Below, piece after piece: positions 44,477 to 52,451 of a stretch of DNA of 64,000 bases. The notes under the pieces are model-generated. The model did not search any database. It was given only the letters and a program-made list of their open reading frames with translations, and had not been told where the DNA came from. Positions within the stretch are counted from its first letter, which is position 1. Each line of letters opens with the position of its first letter. Made by a program: the position numbers and the translations under genes. Source of the stretch: Bacillota bacterium (GTDB taxonomy: Bacteria > Bacillota > Clostridia > Lachnospirales > Lachnospiraceae). The stretch lies in assembly GCA_023436065.1 (NCBI GenBank), contig JAEZKU010000067.1, positions 1 through 64,000 on the forward strand, in the 5' to 3' direction.

Positions 44477-44890
44477 ATGGAGAAAAGGAACTATGTCAAA
44501 GAGTTTATAAAGGATTATTTTGTTATCTTCGGTGTTATCATACTCTTAACCCTCCTGCTGGTACCGGATTTTGAGTTTAGCAGAAGATCCCTTTCGTTGA
44601 TCGCAGCCGCCGCATTATTAGGCGATTTCCCGGGATTAATTCTGTATGATACAGATCAGCTTTCCCTTAAGTCTTTTCGTATTCGTCTGATCATACACTT
44701 TTTGTTGATCGAGGTGGTAATTCTTATATTCGGCTGTTTGATGGGGATTGTGACATCAGCCACACAATCGCTTATCTTTTCCGCAGAAATCGCTGTGATT
44801 TACCTCCTGGTCAGACTGATCTGTTGGAGCGGCGATAAGAATACCGTAAATAAAATCAATCAGAGGCTTAAAGAATTAGATAGAAAATAA
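44477..44890 (+). CDS. DUF3021 four-helix membrane protein
   Basis: 137 residues with four membrane helices (about 15–32, 38–54, 73–92 and 98–115) and a short charged C-terminus. GGAGGGAATC precedes the ATG. Pairing with LytTR genes marks it as a DUF3021 protein, inferred to be the membrane-bound negative partner of the regulator upstream. Confidence 0.9.
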   Translation: MEKRNYVKEFIKDYFVIFGVIILLTLLLVPDFEFSRRSLSLIAAAALLGDFPGLILYDTDQLSLKSFRIRLIIHFLLIEVVILIFGCLMGIVTSATQSLIFSAEIAVIYLLVRLICWSGDKNTVNKINQRLKELDRK

Positions 44891-44892
44891 CC

Positions 44893-44927
44893 GGAAGCAG
44901 GGTATGTATTTTACCCTGCTTCCTTTG
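44893..44927 (+). terminator. Terminator of the LytTR–DUF3021 operon
   Basis: GGAAGCAGGGTA (44893–44904) and TACCCTGCTTCC (44912–44923) form a perfect 12-bp stem followed by TTTG, three bases past the stop. Confidence 0.88.
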
Positions 44928-45025
44928 TAACTTGCCTACCCACGGATGCAGCTTGCTTTTGCAGGTATTTACAGGCGAAATTCAAAGTGCTATGTTATGC
45001 CTATCAAAAAGAGAGGATGAACAAC

Positions 45026-46336
45026 ATGGCCGCATTTATATTATTATTTACCTTACTTGTAGTGATTTCCTTTACAGTGTTTTGCATTAAGACAAACTCC
45101 GAGCAGAAGAAGGTAAGGAGCATCATCAGGCTACTTTCCCTCGGAGTATTTGCCGTTTTATCCCTGGCATCAGTGTTAGAATGGGGCCTCCGCTGGTATG
45201 CCCTGGGTCTTTTGCTGTTAGTCTGGGCAATAATAGCGATAATTTCCTTGTCCCGTGGAAGCAGGGCAAAAAGAGAATTTAGCCGGGGAAGAGCCGTCTT
45301 AAGAGCAATCGGGGCACTCCTATTGATTACCATAACACTGATACCTGCATTGATCTTCCCACAGTTTACATTACCAAAGGTTACAGGAGAGTATGAAGTA
45401 GCAACCGCCAATGAAATCTGGACGGACACTTCCAGGGAGGAGTATTTTACTGCCACCGGGGGAGATCACCGTTTCGTCAATGTAGCATTCTGGTATCCTG
45501 CCAATTATGATGTCACTAAGGGGAAATGTCCGCTCATCGTATTCTCCCATGGTGCTTTCGGAATCAAGGATAGCAACACTTCAACCTATCAGGAGCTAGC
45601 ATCTCATGGATATGTCGTATGCTCCATCGATCATCCCTACCACGCGATGTATACCACGGCTCCCAACGGTGGTATTATCACTGCAGATTCAACGTTTGTG
45701 AACGATATCTCGCTAATCAATGATGACCAATATCCAATTGAAGCGAAAAGTAAAATCATTCAGGAAATACTGTCCCTTCGCGTAGACGATATCAATTTTG
45801 TCCTGGATCAGATCGGGCAGATGGCTTCATCAGCCAAGACAGATCCGCTTTATACCATGATTGATATGAAACAGATCGGACTGATGGGGCACTCCCTTGG
45901 TGGAGCTGCAGCCGCTGAGATAGCCAAGAAACGGGAGGATATCAGCGCCGTCGTTAATCTGGATGGAGATTTCCTAGGGGAGTATGTATTTGAGAATGGT
46001 AAGGAGTCTTATTCTCCGGAAACCTATTCGAAGCCTATCTTATGTTTTTGGTCGGACCTGCTCTATGAGGGCATCCGTGGTATGGGTGGATTTCCATTTC
46101 TTGATCAGGCAACCGCTTCTCATGAAGTCCATATAAAAGGCACAAATCACATGAGTTATACCGATCTGCCGTATTTTTCACCGTTTTTGAATCATAGCAT
46201 TCTAAAGATGAGTGGACTCAAAAAAGCAGAAGTAGATCAGAAGTATTGTACAGAGACGATGAACCAACTAATACTCCAATTCTTTAACTGCTATCTCAGG
46301 CAGGAAGGGAATTTTGATGCAGCTGCGGAATATTGA
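45026..46336 (+). CDS. Membrane-anchored alpha/beta hydrolase (PAF-acetylhydrolase-like)
   Basis: A 436-residue protein. The N-terminus holds three to four membrane helices (about 1–125). The rest is an alpha/beta hydrolase with F-S-H-G-A-F-G near residue 172, S-I-D-H-P-Y-H near 201, the nucleophile elbow G-H-S-L-G-G-A near 287 and the final His in G-T-N-H-M-S near 372. This layout fits lipase/PAF-AH-like enzymes with the active site probably outside. GAGAGG nine bases before ATG 45026 favours that start over 45017 or 44987. Substrate unknown. Confidence 0.85.
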   Translation: MAAFILLFTLLVVISFTVFCIKTNSEQKKVRSIIRLLSLGVFAVLSLASVLEWGLRWYALGLLLLVWAIIAIISLSRGSRAKREFSRGRAVLRAIGALLLITITLIPALIFPQFTLPKVTGEYEVATANEIWTDTSREEYFTATGGDHRFVNVAFWYPANYDVTKGKCPLIVFSHGAFGIKDSNTSTYQELASHGYVVCSIDHPYHAMYTTAPNGGIITADSTFVNDISLINDDQYPIEAKSKIIQEILSLRVDDINFVLDQIGQMASSAKTDPLYTMIDMKQIGLMGHSLGGAAAAEIAKKREDISAVVNLDGDFLGEYVFENGKESYSPETYSKPILCFWSDLLYEGIRGMGGFPFLDQATASHEVHIKGTNHMSYTDLPYFSPFLNHSILKMSGLKKAEVDQKYCTETMNQLILQFFNCYLRQEGNFDAAAEY

Positions 46337-46358
46337 TAAAAAATAAGGAAAATGCGGT

Positions 46359-46595
46359 CTATACTTCCTCATTTTCCTTACAGCTTTCAATCCACTTATT
46401 TTTCTGTTCATTATTCTTATCTTCACATTCCTGCGCACGTTTTTCCATGATCTCCTTCTGCGTAAGATAGGTTGCTAAAGTATCCCCTAACTGAGTCAGG
46501 CTTACCGCCAGTATAGATATGGTATCTTCATCATTACATTTGATAATCGCACATGCAATGGCAGAGATCAGTGTAATTAACTCACAGTCAAGCAA
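46359..46595 (-). CDS. DUF6774-type small protein
   Basis: 78 residues: C-E-L-I-T-L-I-S-A-I-A-C-A-I-I-K-C at the start, then D-T-I-S-I-L-A-V-S-L-T-Q-L-G-D-T-L-A-T, and a charged C-terminus. This matches small Clostridia proteins I associate with DUF6774. The start is TTG, with AGAGGTGAT before it. A short stem, AAGGAAAATG with CATTTTCCTT (46345–46379), overlaps the stop. Function unknown. Confidence 0.8.
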   Translation of the reverse strand: MLDCELITLISAIACAIIKCNDEDTISILAVSLTQLGDTLATYLTQKEIMEKRAQECEDKNNEQKNKWIESCKENEEV

Positions 46596-46753
46596 TGATC
46601 ATCACCTCTACTAGATTTTATTCAGAAAATATCATTGTGTGTTATATGTTATTTACAGATGATTGAATATTGCTTCAATGTAAAATATATTATATAATTT
46701 CACAGATAAGGGAAAATATTCTATATAATATATAATAGGGAAAGAGGCTCACT

Positions 46754-47527
46754 ATGTCGAAGGAAAAGAAATCAGTACTAGTTTTTTTAGTTATAACTTT
46801 TGCATTAAGCAGTATCTGCTATTACATCTATATTACAGGCGGGGAAGCAGCTGCCGGAATTATGGCTTTGTTGATGTGGAGTCCGGGTCTGGCAGCAATC
46901 ATCATCAAAAATACTTTTTATAGAAAAGAACGCTTATTAGGTTTTCAACGCTGCAGCATCAAATACATATTACTTGGAATACTCATACCGGCTGTCTACC
47001 TGATGGTTTCCTATGGTATTTACTGGGTACTTAATCCGGGTAGCTTTACGGGAAAGACCCTGCTAGGCTCTATTTTCTATACAGTCTTAGTGATCATATC
47101 CGGAATACTTCTCTCTATGGGCGAAGAGATTGGATGGAGAGGCTTTTTACTTCCCAAGATGGATCTTCTGATTGGGCGTAAGCCTGCAATAATCGTCTGT
47201 GGTTTGATCTGGGCAGTGTGGCATTATCCTATTATGCTTGCCGGTCTTTATCAAAGCGGTACCCCTACCTGGTATCAGCTTCCTATGTTCACCATAGAAC
47301 TCGTTCTGATTACAGCGGTTATGGCATATCTGAGATTTCAATCCAACAGCCTCTGGCCGGCAATTTTACTCCATGCGAGCCATAATTTCATTGATCAGTC
47401 TATCTGCGCACCATTAACCAAAGCCGACAACAGTGCGTATTTTGCAGGTGAGACAGGTTTCATCACAATATTATGCATTTTACTTATTGCGTTAATATTA
47501 TTTCGAAAGAAAGCATCCCGTGGATAG
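46754..47527 (+). CDS. CPBP-family intramembrane metalloprotease
   Basis: 257 residues, seven to eight membrane helices. CPBP motifs: G-E-E-I-G-W-R-G-F near 122, W-A-V-W-H-Y near 155 and H-A-S-H-N-F near 209. AAAGAGG precedes the ATG. Target unknown; a second CPBP protein is at 21808, but there is no bacteriocin gene next to either. Confidence 0.9.
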   Translation: MSKEKKSVLVFLVITFALSSICYYIYITGGEAAAGIMALLMWSPGLAAIIIKNTFYRKERLLGFQRCSIKYILLGILIPAVYLMVSYGIYWVLNPGSFTGKTLLGSIFYTVLVIISGILLSMGEEIGWRGFLLPKMDLLIGRKPAIIVCGLIWAVWHYPIMLAGLYQSGTPTWYQLPMFTIELVLITAVMAYLRFQSNSLWPAILLHASHNFIDQSICAPLTKADNSAYFAGETGFITILCILLIALILFRKKASRG

Positions 47528-47573
47528 GTTATTTGTAACGCAACCTATCGGGAGGTCTTGATATTATGACACG

Positions 47574-47600
47574 AAAAAAGCAGCCTCTAAGCTGCTTTTT
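47574..47600. terminator. Bidirectional terminator between CPBP gene and spoVG
   Basis: AAAAAAGCAGC…GCTGCTTTTTG with a 6-base loop. It works in both directions for the two convergent genes. Confidence 0.9.
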
Positions 47601-47620
47601 GTTTTATTACCGATAATCAA

Positions 47621-47902
47621 TTATTCCTCTTCTGCTTCGTCTGATTCTAAAGCCGCAATTTCGTACTTCTCAAGGATGATCTTCTGGATCTTATCCCTGG
47701 TGTCCGAGTTGATTGGATGAGCAATATCACGATACTCACCGTCACCGGCTTTTCTGCTAGGCATAGCAATGAAAAGACCTTTATCACCTTCAATAACCTT
47801 GATATCATGAACCACGAACTCATTATCAAGCGTAATCGACACTACGGCCTTCATCTTGCCTTCCTTACTTACCTTTCTCACGCGAACGTCGGTAATCTGC
47901 AT
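47621..47902 (-). CDS. spoVG: SpoVG septation/RNA-binding regulator
   Basis: 93 residues. The SpoVG hallmark strands are I-T-D-V-R-V-R-K near the start, [12 protein letters not shown] near 30, L-F-I-A-M-P-S-R-K near 44 and H-P-I-N-S near 62. The second ATG (47902) fits the usual start and a 9-base spacing from AAGGGGG better than the ATG six bases upstream. SpoVG binds nucleic acids and affects sporulation, virulence and cell-wall metabolism in various Gram-positives. Confidence 0.97.
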   Translation of the reverse strand: MQITDVRVRKVSKEGKMKAVVSITLDNEFVVHDIKVIEGDKGLFIAMPSRKAGDGEYRDIAHPINSDTRDKIQKIILEKYEIAALESDEAEEE

Positions 47903-48050
47903 CGGCATGGTCCCCCTTTTCTGTCAAATTTATCGTTAGTTGTTTCGAAAAAGTTAGTTTAACACTAGTTAATTCACTTTTCCCCGTTACAATAATGCAC
48001 TTGCTTCTTCTCTGAGCTATAAAATTTTACAATAGGTGGATACATATGCC

Positions 48051-48079
48051 ATTATACCACAATTATTCCTAAATGTGAA
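48051..48079 (-). promoter_or_regulatory. spoVG promoter
   Basis: Reading leftward, TTCACA (48074–48079) and TATAAT (48051–48056), exactly 17 bases apart. This is sigma-A-like; no convincing sigma-H promoter was seen although Bacillus spoVG uses one. Confidence 0.65.
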
Positions 48080-48263
48080 TAATAAATACAGGAAAAGCTT
48101 AAAATATTTAACATTTTCGTTAATATTAACATTGACAGTCTTTTTTTCTATCTGATTTATCTAAATTTTTCGCTTGACAACCCATTCATAACTATCACAG
48201 ATTGCACGAAATCGGAATATAATGATTAATGGCAGCCGATTCGGGTAAGGAATTAATTTAATA

Positions 48264-48291
48264 TTGTATTTTGAAGGAAATGGGTTATAAT
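48264..48291 (+). promoter_or_regulatory. Candidate murC promoter
   Basis: TTGTAT (48264–48269) and TATAAT (48286–48291), 16 bases apart, about 240 bases before murC. The structured element at 48341–48460 would then lie in the murC leader. Confidence 0.5.
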
Positions 48292-48340
48292 AGCAGATAA
48301 GCGCAAACACTTGATATGAAGCAAAGGGACAGAATATGAC

Positions 48341-48460
48341 GGATAAAGTGTCAAAGATGTTACGCACTTTTTCAGATACAGTAGATTACTATAACAAGCG
48401 AGCTTGCATAGCAATCTATTGTATCTGAAAAGCACCTGCGGTGCTTTTGACACCTTATTC
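48341..48460. repeat. GTGTCAAA palindromic element, copy 1
   Basis: Ends GGATAAAGTGTCAAA and, inverted, GAATAAGGTGTCAAA agree at 13 of 15 positions. Inside are a long hairpin (TTCAGATACA…TGTATCTGAA) with GAGCTTGC at its apex, and a short GCACC…GGTGC hairpin. Shares its ends and apical motif with 60100–60227. In the upstream leader of murC. Confidence 0.75.
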
Positions 48461-48528
48461 TGATATGTGATTATTTTCCGTGTTTTATATCGTGAGAGTC
48501 CCAAATTTTCTAGGATAGGAAGTGTACT

Positions 48529-49932
48529 ATGTACAAAATCGATTTTGACGCGCCCTGCCGGATTCACTTCATCGGTATTGGCGGAATTAGTATGAGCGGA
48601 TTTGCAGAATATCTACATACACTCGGGTTTTTTATAAGCGGATCTGACAGTCACCAAAGTAAAATTACAGACCATCTGGAAGATCTCGGAATGAAAATCT
48701 TCATCGGGCAGAAGCCTTCCAATATAACCTCCGATATTGACTGTGTGGTATATACCGCCGCTATCAAGGAGGACAACGAAGAATTAATGGAGGTAAAGCG
48801 CAGAGGATTGCCGATGCTCAGCCGTGCCCAGATGATTGGTCAGATAATGCTGAACTTTGATAACGCTGTCGCTGTATCCGGTACCCATGGCAAGACAACT
48901 ACTACCTCCATGCTTTCGCTGATTTTTATGAATGCTCAGCTGGACCCCACCATCAGTGTCGGTGGTATCCTTGATGCCATCGGTGGCAATATCCGCATGG
49001 GTAACTCAGAGCATTTCATTATCGAGGCCTGCGAATATACGAATACCTTTCTGGAGTTTTACCCCAAGCGCGGTATTATTCTGAATGTGGATGCGGACCA
49101 TCTTGATTTCTTTAAGGATTTGGATGAAATCCGCAATTCCTTTCATCTTTTTACAAAGCGCCTTCCAAAGGATGGACAGCTTTTTATTTATGGTGATATA
49201 GACCGCCTTGAGGAGCTTACCTCTGATTTAAGCTGTGAGATACTGACCTATGGAATTATTGATCCTGCGTACCGTACGGGTAACCGCGATTACGATATCG
49301 CTGCAGACCATATCTCGTTTGATGGCCGCAGTAACGGAAGCTATGATTTATACTTCCGTGGTAAATTTATCGACCGCATCAGCCTGAATGTCATAGGACT
49401 TCATAATATCTCGAACTCCCTGCCCGCGATTGGTGTGGCTTTAGAGGTCGGTATTCCGATTGAGATCATAAAGCAGGCTCTCATGATCTTCCAGAATTCG
49501 AAGCGTCGTCTCGAGTATAAGGGCGAGATCGGCGGAATAACAGTCATTGATGATTATGCCCATCATCCGACTGAGGTTACTGCATCCTTACAGGCCGCCA
49601 AAAATTATCCACATAAGAGTCTGTGGTGTGTATTCCAGCCGCATACTTACACCAGACTGAAACAGCATCTTTCTGAATTTGCCGTTTCTTTATCCATAGC
49701 GGATAAGATTGTGCTGGCTGATATTTATGCTGCAAGGGAGAAGAACCCCGGAGATATCTCATCGAAAGATTTAGCTCGAGAGCTCGAGAATTTAGGGAAA
49801 GAAGTTTACTATTTTTCAAGCTTTGATGAAATTGAAAATTTTTTATTACAAAATTGTATTAACGGTGACCTGTTGATAACTATGGGCGCCGGAGACATCG
49901 TAACCGTGGGAGAAAATCTTCTAGGTCTGTAG
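48529..49932 (+). CDS. murC: UDP-N-acetylmuramate–L-alanine ligase
   Basis: 467 residues, normal length. N-terminal nucleotide-binding domain G-I-G-G-I-S-M-S-G at 16–24, ATP loop G-T-H-G-K-T-T-T-T at 118–126, the central E-A-C-E-Y and D-A-D-H-L-D, then D-D-Y-A-H-H-P-T-E near 345. It adds L-Ala to UDP-MurNAc in the cytoplasm, the first peptide step of peptidoglycan. The gene stands between a structured element and the DnaA-box cluster. Confidence 0.97.
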   Translation: MYKIDFDAPCRIHFIGIGGISMSGFAEYLHTLGFFISGSDSHQSKITDHLEDLGMKIFIGQKPSNITSDIDCVVYTAAIKEDNEELMEVKRRGLPMLSRAQMIGQIMLNFDNAVAVSGTHGKTTTTSMLSLIFMNAQLDPTISVGGILDAIGGNIRMGNSEHFIIEACEYTNTFLEFYPKRGIILNVDADHLDFFKDLDEIRNSFHLFTKRLPKDGQLFIYGDIDRLEELTSDLSCEILTYGIIDPAYRTGNRDYDIAADHISFDGRSNGSYDLYFRGKFIDRISLNVIGLHNISNSLPAIGVALEVGIPIEIIKQALMIFQNSKRRLEYKGEIGGITVIDDYAHHPTEVTASLQAAKNYPHKSLWCVFQPHTYTRLKQHLSEFAVSLSIADKIVLADIYAAREKNPGDISSKDLARELENLGKEVYYFSSFDEIENFLLQNCINGDLLITMGAGDIVTVGENLLGL

Positions 49933-50125
49933 TTATCCACATTATCCACAGTATTATCAACATAGCTTTTGATAATTGCTGTGGATACTTTTTTTCCTTC
50001 ATTTTTTTCTACAAAGATAGATTTTTGTTAAAGATTAATCGCATTTTCACTATATTTCCTAAGATTTTTACATAAATTTACATATTTTTTATTCAAATTC
50101 ATCCACATTATCCACAGTATCCACA
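49933..50125 (+). promoter_or_regulatory. DnaA-box cluster before the DnaD–DnaI operon
   Basis: Three perfect DnaA boxes TTATCCACA (49933–49941, 49942–49950 and 50108–50116) and three single-mismatch copies (TCATCCACA at 50099–50107, GTATCCACA at 50117–50125, and an inverted GTATCCACA at 49979–49987) flank a very AT-rich stretch. The cluster begins at the murC stop and precedes the promoter at 50162. Confidence 0.8.
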
Positions 50126-50161
50126 ATTGTCCAAAGCCTCAAAACCCCTGAAAATAGGCTA

Positions 50162-50190
50162 TTTTCAAGTGAATTTTTGTGTGCTATAAT
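50162..50190 (+). promoter_or_regulatory. Promoter of the DnaD–DnaI operon
   Basis: TTTTCA (50162–50167) and TATAAT (50185–50190), 17 bases apart, downstream of the DnaA boxes. Confidence 0.65.
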
Positions 50191-50259
50191 GTGCACGATG
50201 AGCAGATTGTTTGGGTCTGCGCATTCATGTTTTATGGTAAAGGGAGGATACTATTCTAT

Positions 50260-51339
50260 ATGAATAAGATTTCATTACATGCCGAAGGTATATCTGACGT
50301 TACTATCATTCCTAATTCTTTTATCGATCAATACATGCCGTCAGCAAACGGTGCGTATGTTAAGGTTTATCTGTATCTTCTGCGCTGCTTTTCCGGGAAC
50401 TGCCCGGAGGTAACCATCTCTTCCATTGCCGACCGATTGGACAATACAGAAAAAGACATCATACGAGCATTGACCTACTGGGAAAAATTAAATCTGCTGA
50501 AGCTATCGCGAAATACACAGAAGGAAATCACTTCGATCAGTCTGGTAGATTTAAATAACGCACAAAACAATAATACTTCGATTACCGATCTTGATAGTGA
50601 GATAGAAGAAATCGCTGTCAGTATACATACAGAGACGAAGCCTGCCGGCAGACAGAGCTATTCTGCTGAGCAGATTGCAAGCTTTACGAATAATGACGAG
50701 ATCAAATATGCCATGAACATCGTTGAGCTTTATCTGGATCGTCCGCTTAAGCCCATGGATCTTCAGTTGATCCTGTACCTTTATGAGGAGCTGCATTTCT
50801 CCTCCGAATTGATCATGTATCTATATGAATACTGTGTATCCAAGGGAAAAAAGAATGCATCCTATATTGAAGCTGTTGCTCTGACCTGGGCTGAAGAGGG
50901 TATCGACACGGAGGAAAAAGCCAAAGAAGCCACTGCAACCCATAACGAGCATTTCAATGCCGTCAATAAAGCATTTGGGTTGAACCGTGCTCCGGGCCAG
51001 ATCGAGCGTCAGTACATCACAAAATGGGTGGAGGTCTTTGGTTTCTCTGACGATATCATTACGGAGGCCTGCAACCGGACCATACTGCGTACACAGAAGC
51101 CGGATTTCAAGTATACCGATAAGATCCTCGAGACCTGGTATAAGAAGAATGCCAAGAGCAAGGCGGATATTGCCAAGCTCGATGAGGAGTTTTCTAAAGG
51201 CAGCAAGAACACGGATGCCAATAAGATCACAACGATGATCAAACCCGCCCCCAATAAGTTCAACCAGTTTCCCCAGAGAACCTATACTGCACAGGATTAT
51301 GCAGAACTGGAGCGCAAACTGATGAATAAAGGTTTATAA
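50260..51339 (+). CDS. DnaD-domain replication initiation protein
   Basis: 359 residues. An N-terminal winged helix (A-Y-V-K-V-Y-L-Y-L-L-R, then I-S-S-I-A-D-R-L-D-N-T-E-K-D-I) is followed by two DnaB_2/DD2-type segments with A-L-T-W-A-E-E-G-I near 208 and a second copy I-L-E-T-W-Y-K-K-N near 315. DnaD loads helicase and remodels the origin in Gram-positives, acting with DnaI. Start ATG 50260 has GGGAGG 12 bases upstream, which is a long spacing. An ATP-binding helicase loader starts 12 bases after its stop. Confidence 0.9.
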   Translation: MNKISLHAEGISDVTIIPNSFIDQYMPSANGAYVKVYLYLLRCFSGNCPEVTISSIADRLDNTEKDIIRALTYWEKLNLLKLSRNTQKEITSISLVDLNNAQNNNTSITDLDSEIEEIAVSIHTETKPAGRQSYSAEQIASFTNNDEIKYAMNIVELYLDRPLKPMDLQLILYLYEELHFSSELIMYLYEYCVSKGKKNASYIEAVALTWAEEGIDTEEKAKEATATHNEHFNAVNKAFGLNRAPGQIERQYITKWVEVFGFSDDIITEACNRTILRTQKPDFKYTDKILETWYKKNAKSKADIAKLDEEFSKGSKNTDANKITTMIKPAPNKFNQFPQRTYTAQDYAELERKLMNKGL

Positions 51340-51351
51340 GGAGTCTATACC

Positions 51352-52344
51352 ATGGCGTTAAAAAACGATCAGTATAATCAGATCTTACGTGAATATGACA
51401 GTAGAAAGCTTCAGAATAAGCATGATTTGGACCGCCGGATAGCACATGCTTATAGTCTCATTCCGGAGCTTAAGCTTCTGGAGGTGGAACTCATCACTTT
51501 GTCTGCCGAAAGCGGTCGCATGGCCCTTCGCGGGGACGACAGCGGTCTGAAGGACTTAAAGTCCAAGCTCCATGACCTGCAATCACAGAAGCAGAAGCTA
51601 TTGCTTGACCATCATCTTCCTGCCGATTTTCTTGATATGCAGTTTCAGTGCAGCAAATGTCAGGATACCGGCTACATCGGTAATCAAAAATGCAATTGCT
51701 TTAAGCAGGCAATTGCAGACCTGATGTATTCCGATTCTAATATTAAGACGATCTTAGCTAATGAGAATTTCAGCAGTTTTTCCTTCGAATACTATTCTGA
51801 TGATTATATCGACGACGCACTCGGTCTGTCTCCTCTATCCAATATGCAGAAGGTTGTGGCGTCCTGCAAGAGCTTTATAAAGCATTTTCAGTCACATCAT
51901 GACAATCTGCTGCTGATTGGGAATACCGGAGTAGGCAAGACGTTTCTGGCCAATTGCATCGCCAAAGAGCTATTAGACCGGGGCAATACCGTAATCTATC
52001 TGACTGCTTTCCGCTTATTTGATATTCTTGAAAAACATAAATTTAGTAAGGATGAGGAGGACTCCTATACCGCCTCCAATCAGTTTGATTATATCCTTGA
52101 TTGCGATTTATTGATTATTGATGATTTGGGTACGGAGATGAATAATGCATTTACGAATTCCCAATTATATTTAATAATCAATGAGCGATTGTTACGTCAA
52201 AAGTCAACTGTCATCTCTACTAACCTGTCTTTGCCGAACATTAATTCCGTATACGGTGAACGTGTATTTTCGAGAATTGTCAGCAGCTATAGTGTCCAAC
52301 GTATTATCGGAGAGGACATTCGTCTGCACAAGGCAGTCAAATAA
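51352..52344 (+). CDS. dnaI: DnaI/DnaC-type helicase loader
   Basis: 330 residues. N-terminal coiled/helical part; zinc-binding C-S-K-C…C-N-C near 101–117; an AAA+ core with G-N-T-G-V-G-K-T (about 197–204), L-L-I-I-D-D-L-G-T near 255 and a final arginine finger segment V-F-S-R-I-V-S-S-Y-S. It loads the replicative helicase in concert with DnaD. AAGGAG precedes the ATG. Operon partner of the DnaD gene. Confidence 0.92.
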   Translation: MALKNDQYNQILREYDSRKLQNKHDLDRRIAHAYSLIPELKLLEVELITLSAESGRMALRGDDSGLKDLKSKLHDLQSQKQKLLLDHHLPADFLDMQFQCSKCQDTGYIGNQKCNCFKQAIADLMYSDSNIKTILANENFSSFSFEYYSDDYIDDALGLSPLSNMQKVVASCKSFIKHFQSHHDNLLLIGNTGVGKTFLANCIAKELLDRGNTVIYLTAFRLFDILEKHKFSKDEEDSYTASNQFDYILDCDLLIIDDLGTEMNNAFTNSQLYLIINERLLRQKSTVISTNLSLPNINSVYGERVFSRIVSSYSVQRIIGEDIRLHKAVK

Positions 52345-52374
52345 TGAGTATGCAATAAAATCGCGAATTCTGTC

Positions 52375-52404
52375 TTGACTTGCGAATCTATTGTATGTTA
52401 TAAC
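52375..52404 (+). promoter_or_regulatory. prs promoter
   Basis: TTGACT (52375–52380) and TATAAC (52399–52404) are 18 bases apart, about 48 bases before the prs start. Confidence 0.6.
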
Positions 52405-52451
52405 TTTAATGGCTTTGAAACCAATTCTTATTTTCTATGGAGGGAAATCTA

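Noticed and set aside
44940..44970. GCAGCTTGCTTTTGC as a third copy of the palindromic element
   Set aside because: Shares only the AGCTTGC core; lacks GTGTCAAA ends and the outer stem.
48331..48429. Short frame of about 31 codons in the murC leader
   Set aside because: It spans the palindromic element; the codons follow from the inverted repeat and there is no second line of support.
49933..50125. Chromosomal origin oriC
   Set aside because: Boxes and an AT-rich stretch are present, but dnaA, dnaN, recF and gyrase genes are absent from the window; reported as a regulatory cluster instead.
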